64,000 nt of DNA from GWE2-42-39 sp963668595 (GTDB taxonomy: Bacteria; Bacteroidota; Bacteroidia; Bacteroidales; Prolixibacteraceae), in assembly GCA_963668595.1 (NCBI GenBank), contig OY764876.1, positions 3,782,001 to 3,846,000 on the forward strand, in the 5' to 3' direction. Below the pieces are notes generated by a model. It did not search any database, had not been told where the DNA came from, and saw only the letters and a list, made by a program, of their open reading frames with translations. This document shows, piece after piece, positions 9,074-19,167 of the stretch (positions are counted from its first letter, which is position 1; every line of letters begins with the position of its first letter). Position numbers and translations under genes: made by a program.

Positions 9074-10449
9074 CATTTTATTCGTCGGGGTTTTGTGAAA
9101 TCAGTTGCCATTTCATACGGAAGTTGCCACACTTTGTCGCCTTTCTTGTTACAGAAATATAATCTCGATGCCGAGAATTGATCGGTGTTTCCATCAGTCC
9201 AGAAAGCATAAAAGTCGGAATGCGCATCTTTGGGGCGACGGGCATACGAATGATTGTATTCACTTTGGTTGGTAATATTTCTGATTTTTTTCCAGTTCTG
9301 CCCCTCGTTTGAGCTTTTCCACAGAGCCATTTCTCCTCCCGTTCCATATTTCTGAGGGCCAGCTTCCGTTGGTCCGACAATGTACCAGTTTTGCCCTTCA
9401 ATATAGAGCGAACCCATGTCATAGTTGTGAGTTGAGTTGCAGACCTTGTGGTAATTCCATTTTCCATCTTTCCATCGGATGATCATCCATTCCCGCGGAT
9501 TTCCTTTGGGGCCGGGCTTAAAATCGCTACTAATTACAGCCAGAATTACCGGATTTCCTTCTGTGTCAAAATTCAGATCATTCAAATAAACCAGTTTCCT
9601 TTCCGATTCGTAATCGCGAACCAATGCAGCACAATGTGGATCAGAGAGGGGAGTCTGCATGATTTTTCCGTCGATCGTTTTCCAGCTTTTCCCGCCATCT
9701 TCCGATTGCACGGCGTAAATATTGGTTCGTTTATTTACATCGCCTCCCGGATGATAATTGAATACTGATACCAGCTTGTTATTCCATGTGTTTGTTAACT
9801 GGTAATGACCTCCCATTCCGGCCAGTTTCTGATCGGGTGCCCAGTTTTTCCCATCGGTGCTGGTTGTCCAGTATAACTCGCGCCCTTTGGTATATTTGGT
9901 AAACATGTAAAAAAATCCATTGCGATTTGTCCACCAGGGTTGTGGGTAAGTCATTTCTCCTGTTCTGATTTGTTCGAATGAGTCAATCTCGTAGGGATTT
10001 GTACTTTTAAAAATGAAACCGGGACGTGAGGTATTTCTTCCGCTTACAAAAACCCAGATATATCCTTGGTGGTCCAGCGAAATGGAGGCATTGTCGTGCG
10101 GATCATCGACTCCCTGCTTATCGTAAACAATTACCGGTTTGGGTACAATCCCTTTTTTGTGGTCGTAATACGAAATCATAATCAGCAGATGCTTTTCCTC
10201 TTTGGAACTTGTTCCTCCGTAGGTGAAAAAGGTTTTGTGTACTTGCGGAGCATAAATAGCCATGGGAATATGGTTGGCGGTGTAAGTGCCCAAACCTCCG
10301 GAATATTTATCCCCATATTCTGAAAACTGGCCAAGTGTGAACCAAATTCCTTTATATCCATTTATTCTTGCATTCTGAGCATTTCCTGTTTGTAATGAAA
10401 TTGTCAATGCAATGCATAAAACCAGTGAAAATATATTTCTGATATTCAT
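9073..10449 (-). CDS. BNR_4-type beta-propeller, candidate polysaccharide lyase
   Basis: This secreted 458-residue protein has a signal peptide (to about residue 24) and then repeated propeller-blade sequences. It resembles the BNR repeat-containing family that includes the ulvan lyases PL24/PL25 and related uronate-cleaving propellers: the start reads GYKGIWFTLGQ, followed by YGDKYSGGLGTYTANHI, VHKTFFTYGG, DDPHDNASISLDHQGYIWVF and YPQPWW. Histidine, tyrosine and arginine in such stretches form the lyase active sites in the characterised members, but I cannot assign a PL family by eye. It is the last gene of the lyase operon, 16 bases after the alginate-lyase-like gene. Its partners are all predicted lyases, which supports a lyase over a sialidase. 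The substrate is unknown. Confidence 0.75.
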   Translation of the reverse strand: MNIRNIFSLVLCIALTISLQTGNAQNARINGYKGIWFTLGQFSEYGDKYSGGLGTYTANHIPMAIYAPQVHKTFFTYGGTSSKEEKHLLIMISYYDHKKGIVPKPVIVYDKQGVDDPHDNASISLDHQGYIWVFVSGRNTSRPGFIFKSTNPYEIDSFEQIRTGEMTYPQPWWTNRNGFFYMFTKYTKGRELYWTTSTDGKNWAPDQKLAGMGGHYQLTNTWNNKLVSVFNYHPGGDVNKRTNIYAVQSEDGGKSWKTIDGKIMQTPLSDPHCAALVRDYESERKLVYLNDLNFDTEGNPVILAVISSDFKPGPKGNPREWMIIRWKDGKWNYHKVCNSTHNYDMGSLYIEGQNWYIVGPTEAGPQKYGTGGEMALWKSSNEGQNWKKIRNITNQSEYNHSYARRPKDAHSDFYAFWTDGNTDQFSASRLYFCNKKGDKVWQLPYEMATDFTKPRRIK

Positions 10450-10465
10450 TGTTGTAATGTTTTGT

Positions 10466-11665
10466 TTATTGATTGATTAACCAGATTGCCGGATGCCTGA
10501 CCGGAAGGTTGCGAATCACTTCCGGATGGACAGGACTAGCCGGCAAATGCAAATAAGTATCGATGTAAGCCTTGTTTTCATAAGCCAGTCCGGCAAACAA
10601 CAAACACGATTGTCGCGCCGGCCACTCGTTCCAGATGTAAATATCTTTTGCAAAAGGCCATTTCGATTTATCAGCAATAAACGGGAAAATGTAGTCCATT
10701 CCTTTCTTCAGATTTTTACCATCGGGCGTAGTGAATTGCCACAGGTTATCTTCGGAAGTTGATAAAATCCGGGCCAGGTTACACATTGCATCCATATTGA
10801 AAAGTGAATAGCCATACGGTTTTGTGCGCTTCAGCTCAAGCGGGAAACTGCCATCATCAGCCATTTGAGTTGGAAGAAAAATTGTTTTGAAACGGTTCCG
10901 GCACAAGTTCTTTATTTCCTCATTGGAGGTCAGATCGGCCATTGCCGCAGCAGTAACCGCCCAGCAGGTTCCGTGGTTATTTTTGGCGTTCATCTCGTCA
11001 ATTCCATACGAATGAGTGGTCATCCATTTCAGAAAATCGGCAAACCATGCTTTTATTGGTTGCAACTGTTTTGCTGATAATTCTTTTTTTGCTTCGAGCA
11101 CTTTCACGGAACGAATCACTTCCACCAAATGATAGGCATCAATCAGCCCAATACCACGCCCGGTAAACCGCCCCCAGATTGCCTGAGCATACAGCATGTC
11201 CGGGTTCATCCGGGTTGCAGAATCGACAAACCATGCATTAAGATGAACCAACACTTGTGTAGCATACTTTTTATCGCCGGTAAGCAAGTACGCAGAAGTT
11301 AGTGTAGCTGTAATTTCGCTCAGGCGGATCATTGCCTGCCGGTGTTCCACAAAGTTTTCAGGATTGCTTTGCCCATCTTTCTGAATGTACGGGCCATTGG
11401 GATTTGCCGGATTAGGCCACCAGTAATCACCTTCAGAATAAAAATCATGCTTTCCTCCGGCACTTCGTTTACAGGACGAAGCTGTAACTGTTACCGGTTT
11501 TTCTTGCAAAAACTGGTTTGCCCGACTAATTGTTGCATCCCGCACATCATCAATAATTCGTTGTGTGAACGAATCGTCGGTAATTTTCTTTTGCCCGGAA
11601 ACATTGCCAATCATGAAGATTAACATCAGCAAACAAGCTATCCTGAAAAAATATAATCGCCTCAT
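10466..11665 (-). CDS. Alginate-lyase-like (alpha/alpha) toroid protein
   Basis: This secreted protein belongs to the alginate lyase superfamily (Pfam Alginate_lyase; resembles PL5/PL38). The motif NNHGTCW supplies the Asn/His pair expected in the active site of this fold. The stretches KHDFYSEGDYWWPNP and FVEHRQAMIRLSEI are typical of the Bacteroidota branch. It would cut a beta-linked uronic acid polymer such as mannuronan or glucuronan by beta-elimination in the periplasm or at the surface. The frame extends further upstream, but that part lies inside the preceding gene. The Met at 11665 starts a clear signal peptide (MRRLYFFRIACLLMLIFM) one base after the upstream stop, so I chose it, giving 399 residues. 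Confidence 0.85.
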   Translation of the reverse strand: MRRLYFFRIACLLMLIFMIGNVSGQKKITDDSFTQRIIDDVRDATISRANQFLQEKPVTVTASSCKRSAGGKHDFYSEGDYWWPNPANPNGPYIQKDGQSNPENFVEHRQAMIRLSEITATLTSAYLLTGDKKYATQVLVHLNAWFVDSATRMNPDMLYAQAIWGRFTGRGIGLIDAYHLVEVIRSVKVLEAKKELSAKQLQPIKAWFADFLKWMTTHSYGIDEMNAKNNHGTCWAVTAAAMADLTSNEEIKNLCRNRFKTIFLPTQMADDGSFPLELKRTKPYGYSLFNMDAMCNLARILSTSEDNLWQFTTPDGKNLKKGMDYIFPFIADKSKWPFAKDIYIWNEWPARQSCLLFAGLAYENKAYIDTYLHLPASPVHPEVIRNLPVRHPAIWLINQ

Positions 11666-11666
11666 A

Positions 11667-13709
11667 CTATTTCTTCTGGAATTTACATGCGGCTTTTGAT
11701 GAATCCAAAAACGGAATCTGCAATCGCCATTCTCCGTCATCAGAAGAAATCAATAATTCAACACGTTCACTGTTTTTGGAAATAAGCTGCGTACGAATCG
11801 CCGGAGCTTTACCTTCGGATGGCCACAAAACCCATACAAATGTATCATCCGACTTTAGCTGAGTGGAATAAATCGTTGTTGGATTCGGCTCATAAGTATT
11901 GTATTCCTTGCTGTACCATCCCTGAATTGTTGGTTTTTCCTGCCCTTTTACCATACTTACGTGCCAGCCGGAAAAACCAACCGGAATAATCTGCAGATTT
12001 CCGCGTTCATTTCTGGTACTAACGATACCTGATTTTTCGTCGAAGTCAACTTTATTCTGTGGATGCCAGTGCCACAAGGTTTCGATATTGCGTGGGCGGT
12101 CAGTTTTTAGCTGATCGACTACCACCCAAAACTTGCCGCGCACATAAAGCATTGCCCGGGTGTGACTGAATTGTCCTTCGATTCCCGAAAAATTATCGAA
12201 AACGCCGGAGCCGTAATCGAAATCTTTATTGATGGAATAATAATTTTCAGCAAGAGGTGTTTCAGTTCGTTTCTCTCCGGCAGCCTGTCCGTTTCCATCC
12301 ACTAAAATCACATTATGACTGGCACTTCCGGTGGCGTATTTGCGGAATTTATCGGCCACTTCGCCACGATAAGCAAACCGTCCTCCATCAACCAGCAAAT
12401 CGCGGCCATAGGCAAATACCGAAAGATGAAGCTTGTCGTTGTGTTGATGACCTGTCCCCCAAGGGCCAATATCGAAGAATGAATATTGCGCATCGGCATC
12501 GAACCCACTGCGCGAGATCAACTGTCCGGCATACGGGAACAAATACGACGGCCCGTCGTTGGGCTGAGTTCCGGTTTTGCCGTTTTCAGCAATATACAAC
12601 CAGTCTGGCCGCTTATATTCTGCAGATACTTTTTGAATTATTTCCTGGTTATATACCTGGTCGGCATCGTTATTCAACAAACCATTCCCGTCAGGACGGA
12701 TAGAGCGGGCCAAATAATTGTACATATCGTCAAGCGTTCGGGTGTAATATTCCGGAAGAGCAACATTATTCTTCGTACAGATGTCGGCAAACAGCTTAAA
12801 ATTGATCAAAGCCACATAATGATAGCTTGATGTAAGTTCGGTTTGAACTCCATCCGGATAAATCTGATCTTTCATGCTGGCAACCATTGTTTGCACGGCA
12901 TAGTCCAGCCATGCTTTCGATTCTTTAAATTCGGGCCATGATGAAGCCACTGTTGCCAAACCTGAGATTTCCATGGTTAACCAGTTGCCTTGTGCATGAA
13001 AATTCCGGGCATAATGGGCATGATCGGGCAAACTACTTAAAATAAGCAAGCGGGTGGCTGGCGAAATCAAGTTCGTATTCCATAAATCGAAGAAAACGCG
13101 GGCCCATGTTTTTGCGCGAAAGCTGACTTCCAGTCCACGCCACATAGCTGTGCTGCTTTTTTTCGCCGGATAAGGCCAACTACAAATAATCCAGTCTTTT
13201 GTAAACTGATCGATATAGCCGGCATAGTTAAGATTACCTGTTTTAAAATAAGCATCCAGCAGATTGCCGGTTGGATAATGACGATTAAGCGCCCAAGCCC
13301 ATTCAATATCGTTTTCAGGACCGTTGTGCGTCCATTTCAGATGACCATCTGCCAATCGTGGAACTTGTCCGGAAACATTTTGGAATGTATAAATATCCTG
13401 GAGAACTGAATCTGCCGCTGTTGTCGTTTGGTTCGATGCTGCTGGTAAGTCTTTTTTTATCAGGGACGAACGGGAATAATAATCCAGCAAATTCTTACAA
13501 GCCTGCGGAATATTACCGGCAGTATAAGCCGATTTCACATCCTGTAAGCCGGGATAATCGAGATTTAAATTCTGAAAAATGTATTTCATCTGCTCCGGGT
13601 AAGCAACACAAACATCTTCTACAATTTGTACTTTCTTCCAATCGGCTTGAGCATTGGCCACCAGCGGAAAAAAATAACACAGGATGATTAATAATTTGTA
13701 GATTTTCAT
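11667..13709 (-). CDS. Heparinase II/III-family polysaccharide lyase (680 aa)
   Basis: This secreted enzyme has a signal peptide, an N-terminal (alpha/alpha) toroid (about residues 25-390; FHAQGNWLTMEISGLATVA and DGVQTELTSSYHY are conserved stretches) and the heparinase II/III beta-sandwich domain. The latter contains GTGHQHNDKLHLSVFAYG, an HxHxD motif that supplies metal or substrate contacts, then DGGRFAYRGEVADKFRKYA and SHNVILVDGNGQ. This is the layout of PL12/PL21-like lyases acting on uronic-acid polymers, including glycosaminoglycans and alginate-like glycans. The gene lies in the middle of the lyase operon with one base to the next start. Substrate cannot be read from the sequence; the lack of sulfatases nearby argues against heparin. 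Confidence 0.88.
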   Translation of the reverse strand: MKIYKLLIILCYFFPLVANAQADWKKVQIVEDVCVAYPEQMKYIFQNLNLDYPGLQDVKSAYTAGNIPQACKNLLDYYSRSSLIKKDLPAASNQTTTAADSVLQDIYTFQNVSGQVPRLADGHLKWTHNGPENDIEWAWALNRHYPTGNLLDAYFKTGNLNYAGYIDQFTKDWIICSWPYPAKKSSTAMWRGLEVSFRAKTWARVFFDLWNTNLISPATRLLILSSLPDHAHYARNFHAQGNWLTMEISGLATVASSWPEFKESKAWLDYAVQTMVASMKDQIYPDGVQTELTSSYHYVALINFKLFADICTKNNVALPEYYTRTLDDMYNYLARSIRPDGNGLLNNDADQVYNQEIIQKVSAEYKRPDWLYIAENGKTGTQPNDGPSYLFPYAGQLISRSGFDADAQYSFFDIGPWGTGHQHNDKLHLSVFAYGRDLLVDGGRFAYRGEVADKFRKYATGSASHNVILVDGNGQAAGEKRTETPLAENYYSINKDFDYGSGVFDNFSGIEGQFSHTRAMLYVRGKFWVVVDQLKTDRPRNIETLWHWHPQNKVDFDEKSGIVSTRNERGNLQIIPVGFSGWHVSMVKGQEKPTIQGWYSKEYNTYEPNPTTIYSTQLKSDDTFVWVLWPSEGKAPAIRTQLISKNSERVELLISSDDGEWRLQIPFLDSSKAACKFQKK

Positions 13710-13780
13710 TTTCTATGAGTTTTCAATATTGATCTGAAATATTTTATGAATTGCATCCCGCGAACTCGTTTAATAGACAC

Positions 13781-15658
13781 TTATTCCCAGCTTGTTAGTT
13801 TTTTGTTGAATTTCACCTGTTCTGCATTTACTGTTTCCGGGATCAGCAATACCTGAATGCTTTTGCTTTCTCTGGGTTTGAGCTGCATTTCAAAACCAAC
13901 AAGAGACGTACCCGGATTGGGGGCATCGTAGGTAGTAGTTGGTGTTGTACTCCATGTTTTCATTGTTATCTGGGCATCAACATTAAATAGCATCGTCAGT
14001 TTTTTTCCGTCTTTTTCCAGGATAATTGATTTGTCTCCTAATTGTGGGTTTGCGGTAGTTAACATGTTCCAGCGAACAGTGGTTGTCTGGTCTCCTCCTT
14101 TGAGTTGATCGGAGATAACGACAAACTTTTCGTCCACGATAGCTGCACCTCGTTTTACTTCTTGCATCTGGTTTTCATATACCGAACTGATGTCAGAAAT
14201 GGCGTACATAAATTTTGTTTTATCAGAGAACTTATCGATTTTTGCATAGCCTTTTACATTCTGAAGCTGATCATTAATCGTCAATGTATTATGTGCTCGG
14301 TTGTTCAGCCTGAAAATGGTCCAGCGCTGAGCATCCTGACTTCGTCCAAAAAGAGCGATGCCTTTTGATTCGAGCGATTCATAGTTTTGAGAGCCAAAAT
14401 CGGAAGCCCATCGAACTCCATTAGCTTCCATGATGAATGAACCAACATCCATGTGTCCGTGGTTGACCGATGATGAACCTGCTTTAAATCCCAGAAAAAT
14501 AGCTTTCGGGTCGGTCCATGAGGTGCGCATCATTGCCACCGGATTTGCACCTTGTCCCATCCATGCTTTTTCTTTGGGAACCTCTATTTTTTCGAGATGA
14601 TTATTTTTTCCCCATATCATAATTGCAGGCAGCAACCGCTCGCGGGTGAAACCGGAAAAGTTGTCTTTGTCGAAATAGCTTTTTTCAACCCAAAGCAGGG
14701 AAGGGTCATTATTTTTTGCGGCGAACCAGAACATTGCAGGATTAAGATTTCCGCCTAAACCGCAATCGCCCCAATTGTAGCAGGCTCCTGTAACTCCTGT
14801 CATATTTTGCAAAAATCCGGCAGTTTTTAGAAATCCGGCAGTTTCCGATAAACCAAAATCCGATTTGAAAACAGTTTCTATGGCACTCAGGAACATCACA
14901 TTAAAAGAGGTTCCGTAGCCCCAATATCCGTATCCTTCAGGATAAGCGCCATCGGGTTTATAGCCAGCCATGGCAAGAGGAATAGTTTCAATTGCTCTGT
15001 TGATTACTTTTTCAGCCAATTCCGGTTCATCTTCAGCAATGGCCAATGCTCCATAGGTCATTCCCGCGTTACAAACCTGGTTCCAGTTGTGCTCTGCCGT
15101 TAAAAACCAATTGTATTTACTATCGAATGAGGGATTAATCCCTTTAACCAGCATTGCATTGCGAATAATTTCTTTTGATTTAGACGAAAGATCGTTGTAT
15201 AACCAGTCGTAGCCAATAGCCATTGCCATAGTCATTTCTGCCACATCCAGAAAGTGAGAAGGGTTCCAGTCTGAGAATGAAGCAATAGCCAACATTTCTT
15301 TTTCGCAGCGGTTGAAATATTTTTCATCCTGGGTCATCCGCCATGCATACGATAGCTGGAATATCCGTCGAAGAGCTTCACGTGATTTATCGAGCAGACG
15401 TTTTCCTATCTGAATTCGTTCGACTGGAGGCAAATCGATGATTTGGTTGCATTCGTCCAAAATTGCCTGATGCATTTGTGCCCATGTTTTACTTTGAGCA
15501 ATCGATTGCTCGATCAGACATTTTTCTTCTTGTAAAAGAAGGATCCGGGGATGTCCGAGATTGGTTACTGTAGCAATGGAGATAGTTTTTTCTGCACGAA
15601 CCTGAGAAAAAACCAAAATCAGTAGTATTGCGACAGTCTGGGTTTTTAAGTTCTTCAT
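13781..15658 (-). CDS. Heparinase II/III-family polysaccharide lyase (625 aa)
   Basis: This is a second secreted heparinase II/III-like enzyme, clearly distinct from its 680-residue neighbour. It starts with a signal peptide (to about residue 22), then an (alpha/alpha) toroid with AEHNWNQVCNAGMTYGALA and DGAYPEGYGYWGYGTSFN. A beta-sandwich carrying SVNHGHMDVGSFIMEANG, again an HxHxD motif, follows, with FRLNNRAHNTLTIND. The NWN and EGYGYW stretches resemble PL15/PL33/PL37-type sequences, but I cannot fix the family. It probably acts on oligosaccharides or on a different linkage of the same uronic polymer. A 193-base gap separates it from the PL8 gene upstream, without a clear TAnnTTTG promoter. 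Confidence 0.85.
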   Translation of the reverse strand: MKNLKTQTVAILLILVFSQVRAEKTISIATVTNLGHPRILLLQEEKCLIEQSIAQSKTWAQMHQAILDECNQIIDLPPVERIQIGKRLLDKSREALRRIFQLSYAWRMTQDEKYFNRCEKEMLAIASFSDWNPSHFLDVAEMTMAMAIGYDWLYNDLSSKSKEIIRNAMLVKGINPSFDSKYNWFLTAEHNWNQVCNAGMTYGALAIAEDEPELAEKVINRAIETIPLAMAGYKPDGAYPEGYGYWGYGTSFNVMFLSAIETVFKSDFGLSETAGFLKTAGFLQNMTGVTGACYNWGDCGLGGNLNPAMFWFAAKNNDPSLLWVEKSYFDKDNFSGFTRERLLPAIMIWGKNNHLEKIEVPKEKAWMGQGANPVAMMRTSWTDPKAIFLGFKAGSSSVNHGHMDVGSFIMEANGVRWASDFGSQNYESLESKGIALFGRSQDAQRWTIFRLNNRAHNTLTINDQLQNVKGYAKIDKFSDKTKFMYAISDISSVYENQMQEVKRGAAIVDEKFVVISDQLKGGDQTTTVRWNMLTTANPQLGDKSIILEKDGKKLTMLFNVDAQITMKTWSTTPTTTYDAPNPGTSLVGFEMQLKPRESKSIQVLLIPETVNAEQVKFNKKLTSWE

Positions 15659-15851
15659 AGTAGCTGGTTTAGTTGGTTAAAGTTGTAAAAATAGTTGGAA
15701 TATTCGATGTAGTTTAGTTATCCGTTTTTTATATGTACCCCATTCTTGTTTCATTTGGTGCGGTTTCGGGATAAAATGGAAACAGGAAAACAATTACAAG
15801 TAACTTTTCCATCGGTAGTTGCTGATTTAATTTGTTTTAAATATAATTGTT

Positions 15852-18071
15852 TCAGAGTGTTATTGTAACACTTTTGCCTGCATATCCAGCTTGTGGTAAG
15901 TCGATGGCAATTTCTGTCATCCCGTTTTTTGCATTCCAGCAGCTTGTATATTCTTGTCCTGAATTTTCGATTTTTTTGGAAACCGACAAATAAAAACGGG
16001 AGAGTTCTCTGTTTGGATCGGCTACCGAAATTTCAGAAATCTGATCTTGTTTGATTTTTACCATTACAATACCCGGGTTATGAGAAATAATTTTCGTTTT
16101 TGGGTTGATTTGTATTTCGCCGGCTTTGTAAAATACCAGTTGGTAGATTTGCAGCGTTTTATTTGCTACTGCTTGTATTTGAGGTGTATTCGATAAAATA
16201 GAAATATCATTCGCCGATTTTTTTGAAGTCAATTGCTCAATACTTGTCGCTGGCACAACGATGTATGCATAACTGGCATCAGATGGTCGTTTGCCATGAT
16301 TTATCCAGATTGAAAAAACTTCTTTTTGTATCGTTTCTTTAGGCGAATCCGACTGTTTATTAATGTTCCACCATGATCCACTTGCTGTGTTATTTTTTAT
16401 CCACACATTGGTCGCTTCAGGAAATACGTACCCAACTCCATCCTGAAAAATCCAATCGAGGCCTTTGTATTCTTTTTCATCTTTCGGTAAAACCGATTGT
16501 TGTCCGTTTACAGAGATGGTTACATCGCTCCGGAGGAAACACTGATTTATAGTCGTAACCACAGGCAAATCTGTTTTGCATGAAATTGCTGTCCCCAGAC
16601 AAACATATTCATTGTCGAAAAAGAACCATGATTTCCGGGCAATCAGTGGATCGTGCGGACTTCTGAAATCGAATGCGGCGGCACCATACATGCCATCGGT
16701 AACGGCACCTGCGAAATCGGTTAAACCTAGTTTTTGTATTTCGTTGGAAGGCGGCATTTTTTCTTTCTGCATGATTGTGGTTCCCGGTATTTTTTGATAA
16801 TCACAAACCGGGGCAATGTCGTCGTATTCGTCACCTGTAACAGAAATGTAGTTGGTCCCGTCGCCCCGGTGATGATTGGTCAAACCCTCACTGTTGTACG
16901 GTTGTTCCATGTTGTAATTACGGGTTGAATACATGCGTACCGATGTGAACCAGTTGGGACGCTGGTAACTAAAATGTTCCGAATTCCAGAAAAATGTAGC
17001 ATGAGATAGAGTCGGTTTCATTCCTTTGCTTCGGATGTCTGCAATTTCCTGTAACTCATTGCGGCGATGATTTGATGTGAGTAGCAATTTCTCGGCATTT
17101 TTCGCACTGTACGGATGCAGGGCTCCTTGTCGGCTGATGCTCCGGTTTTTTGCTCCGATGTCGGGAAACTTTCCATATACCGATGTTTTGCAAATCCCGT
17201 CGAGATAATAATCAATTAGATCATTTAATTTCTCTTCAGAAAATGCATATTTTGTTCCGGATGTGTAACCCGCCCATTCGATAAACGCTTCGGCATAGCT
17301 CATTCCGTACGAAAGCGTATTGTTGACGCCATCAATCCGGTGGTGAAAACTGTTGTCGTACTGGATGCCTCGTCCGTTCTCGGTTCTGTTTTGAAATCCG
17401 CCAACATCTTGTCTGAAACCATATCCGTAGATGTCCCCAATCCACGTTACGTGTTTTATTTCACTTTCTATTACGCGTATTACTCTGTCGAACGTTTTTT
17501 CATCGCCAAGGAATAACATGTTCTTTGCCTGAATTCCTGCAATTTTTATGCGGTCGCCACCTGGTCGTGCTCCCGGCGAATCAATGGTCGAACGGTCGAG
17601 AATTAGTTCGGTTTTGTCAACGAGTTCTTTGGGCAGTTCGTTGCCGATTAAAAGCATTAAGTTGACCATTGCGCTGGGCGTTCCGATTTGATTGTGCCAC
17701 CAGTTTTCACATATAAAATCGTTTTTCAGCCAGAAGTCGAGTGCTGAAATAATGGTGGTTTTCACTTTCTTGCTATGGTAGAATTTTGAACTTTTAGTTC
17801 GATAAGCTCTGGCCAGATCAACCATGTTACTCAAATGAATGCGGTGTTCAAATCCTTCGTTGGAAACATCTTTGTAGTTGATGCCTGGCCAGGTTCCATC
17901 CTGTCTCAAATTGGTAATCAACGTCTCTGCTTGTAAATCGTTTACCGGAATATCTAATAATTCAATAAGTACTTTTGTTTTTAGTTGATCTAATTCGGAG
18001 GGTACTCCATATCCATTGTGTTTCGAAAGAAACAGCAATACGATTAATGTTGATAGTATGTATTTTTTCAT
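15852..18071 (-). CDS. PL8-family polysaccharide lyase
   Basis: This secreted lyase belongs to the family of hyaluronate, chondroitin AC and xanthan lyases. After a signal peptide comes an alpha-toroid with the conserved ENWWHNQIGTPSAMVNLM (residues 122-139). The catalytic region is YDNSFHHRIDGVNNTLSYG, giving His243 or His244 and Tyr255. The substrate Arg is probably in AKNRSISRQG. The beta-sandwich part contains MYSTRNYNMEQPYNSEGL and HHRGDGTNYISV, which match the N-E-...-DG-Y signature of the family. The length of 739 residues is typical. As the second gene of the lyase cluster, it probably makes endolytic cuts in a uronic acid-containing polymer. No sulfatase or unsaturated glucuronyl hydrolase accompanies it. 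Confidence 0.88.
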   Translation of the reverse strand: MKKYILSTLIVLLFLSKHNGYGVPSELDQLKTKVLIELLDIPVNDLQAETLITNLRQDGTWPGINYKDVSNEGFEHRIHLSNMVDLARAYRTKSSKFYHSKKVKTTIISALDFWLKNDFICENWWHNQIGTPSAMVNLMLLIGNELPKELVDKTELILDRSTIDSPGARPGGDRIKIAGIQAKNMLFLGDEKTFDRVIRVIESEIKHVTWIGDIYGYGFRQDVGGFQNRTENGRGIQYDNSFHHRIDGVNNTLSYGMSYAEAFIEWAGYTSGTKYAFSEEKLNDLIDYYLDGICKTSVYGKFPDIGAKNRSISRQGALHPYSAKNAEKLLLTSNHRRNELQEIADIRSKGMKPTLSHATFFWNSEHFSYQRPNWFTSVRMYSTRNYNMEQPYNSEGLTNHHRGDGTNYISVTGDEYDDIAPVCDYQKIPGTTIMQKEKMPPSNEIQKLGLTDFAGAVTDGMYGAAAFDFRSPHDPLIARKSWFFFDNEYVCLGTAISCKTDLPVVTTINQCFLRSDVTISVNGQQSVLPKDEKEYKGLDWIFQDGVGYVFPEATNVWIKNNTASGSWWNINKQSDSPKETIQKEVFSIWINHGKRPSDASYAYIVVPATSIEQLTSKKSANDISILSNTPQIQAVANKTLQIYQLVFYKAGEIQINPKTKIISHNPGIVMVKIKQDQISEISVADPNRELSRFYLSVSKKIENSGQEYTSCWNAKNGMTEIAIDLPQAGYAGKSVTITL

Positions 18072-18141
18072 CTTGTAACGATTTGTTCTTCTGCTAGATT
18101 ATTTTTACTAATAATTATTCAATATAGTGGGATTGGGGAAT

Positions 18142-19116
18142 TCATGGCCGTTTATCTTTCCACAACTTGAAATCGTCCCAATAAATTTGCAGGGTTTTGC
18201 CCTCGCTTCGCATGAAATCGATTAACGATTTGGAGGTGTATAATTTGATCGGATTAAAGTCGGTCACTCCGTCCGGGTTCGGATCTTTGGTGTTGTGTGT
18301 AATTCGTTTCAAATCGAAAATAACTTCTTTTTGCCCACCGTCGGGTTGAATTGTCATATAAAAACGACCATTTTCGGCATTCCCTTCCTTGTAATAATAT
18401 TCGAGCGTGAACCATTTCCCGATGGGCACTTTAATTTTATTATTCGTGTCGGACCAAAGTGTTGTGTATTTTTGACTTCCGTCTTCAAACAATTCACAGT
18501 CTTGCCCGTCAAGAATAAAATATAAATCGCTTTCTTCTTTTACCGGCTTCCCGATTCCAAGTGTAATACGAAATCGGTACGGAACAGTCTGACTCCAGGT
18601 AATGTTGTTCCAGAATTCAGCAATGGTAAGCCAATTGATTGTATTTGGATATTTGCGTACCGTTTGGAAATCGGAGGGCAAAAAGATACGCTCCGATTGG
18701 TAGAATTCTTTCATGCCTTTGTTGCCGTACAAGTTTCCCTGAATACGGCCTTTTTTACCTTCAACATTTGCTTCGTTCAGCCAGAAATGCAGTACATGAT
18801 TCGATGGATTCCCGGGTTCTTCAATGATTTTTGCGTAACGCTGACTGGCATCTCCTCCCTGATATTGCAGACTGAAATTGCCAACGTCCGGATGATTATC
18901 CAAATCTTTTACCCAATCGTTTTGCGATGTGAATGATTGGTCTGCTCCTTCAATATCTGCTTCTGAACCCTTTGCTTCTATTACTGAATTAGGTTCGAAG
19001 CCTGACTGAAAGATTAGAATTCCCTGATTGTTTTCGATGTTTTGTTCTTGAGCACAGGTAGAGAAGAATAACATATTAAAGGCAAGAATTATAAGATTTT
19101 TTTTCATTGTTCGCAT
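18142..19116 (-). CDS. Concanavalin-like jelly-roll protein, candidate polysaccharide lyase
   Basis: This secreted 324-residue protein has a signal ending FFSTCAQ, possibly a lipoprotein signal. The mature part looks like a beta-jelly roll: GILIFQSGFEPNS near the start, HVLHFWLNEANVEGKKGRIQ, then FYQSERIFLPSDF, and LQIYWDDFKLWKD at the end. This pattern resembles the concanavalin-like polysaccharide lyases (PL13/PL20/PF14099-like). I cannot name catalytic residues confidently, so a carbohydrate-binding role is also possible. It is the first gene after the susCD block terminator and heads the run of six secreted carbohydrate-active proteins. A 36-base interrupted palindrome lies about 50 bases upstream. 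Confidence 0.6.
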   Translation of the reverse strand: MRTMKKNLIILAFNMLFFSTCAQEQNIENNQGILIFQSGFEPNSVIEAKGSEADIEGADQSFTSQNDWVKDLDNHPDVGNFSLQYQGGDASQRYAKIIEEPGNPSNHVLHFWLNEANVEGKKGRIQGNLYGNKGMKEFYQSERIFLPSDFQTVRKYPNTINWLTIAEFWNNITWSQTVPYRFRITLGIGKPVKEESDLYFILDGQDCELFEDGSQKYTTLWSDTNNKIKVPIGKWFTLEYYYKEGNAENGRFYMTIQPDGGQKEVIFDLKRITHNTKDPNPDGVTDFNPIKLYTSKSLIDFMRSEGKTLQIYWDDFKLWKDKRP

Positions 19117-19167
19117 GTCAAAATCTTAGGTTTAGTATTTGGTTCGGTAACGTGATAATTAAACGTT

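Noticed and set aside
10466..11740. Alginate-lyase gene starting at 11740
   Set aside because: The first 25 residues lie inside the upstream gene and are not signal-like; a clear signal peptide starts at 11665.
12257..12830. Plus-strand open frames of 114-148 codons inside the 680-residue lyase gene
   Set aside because: They are shadows of a well-supported gene on the opposite strand.
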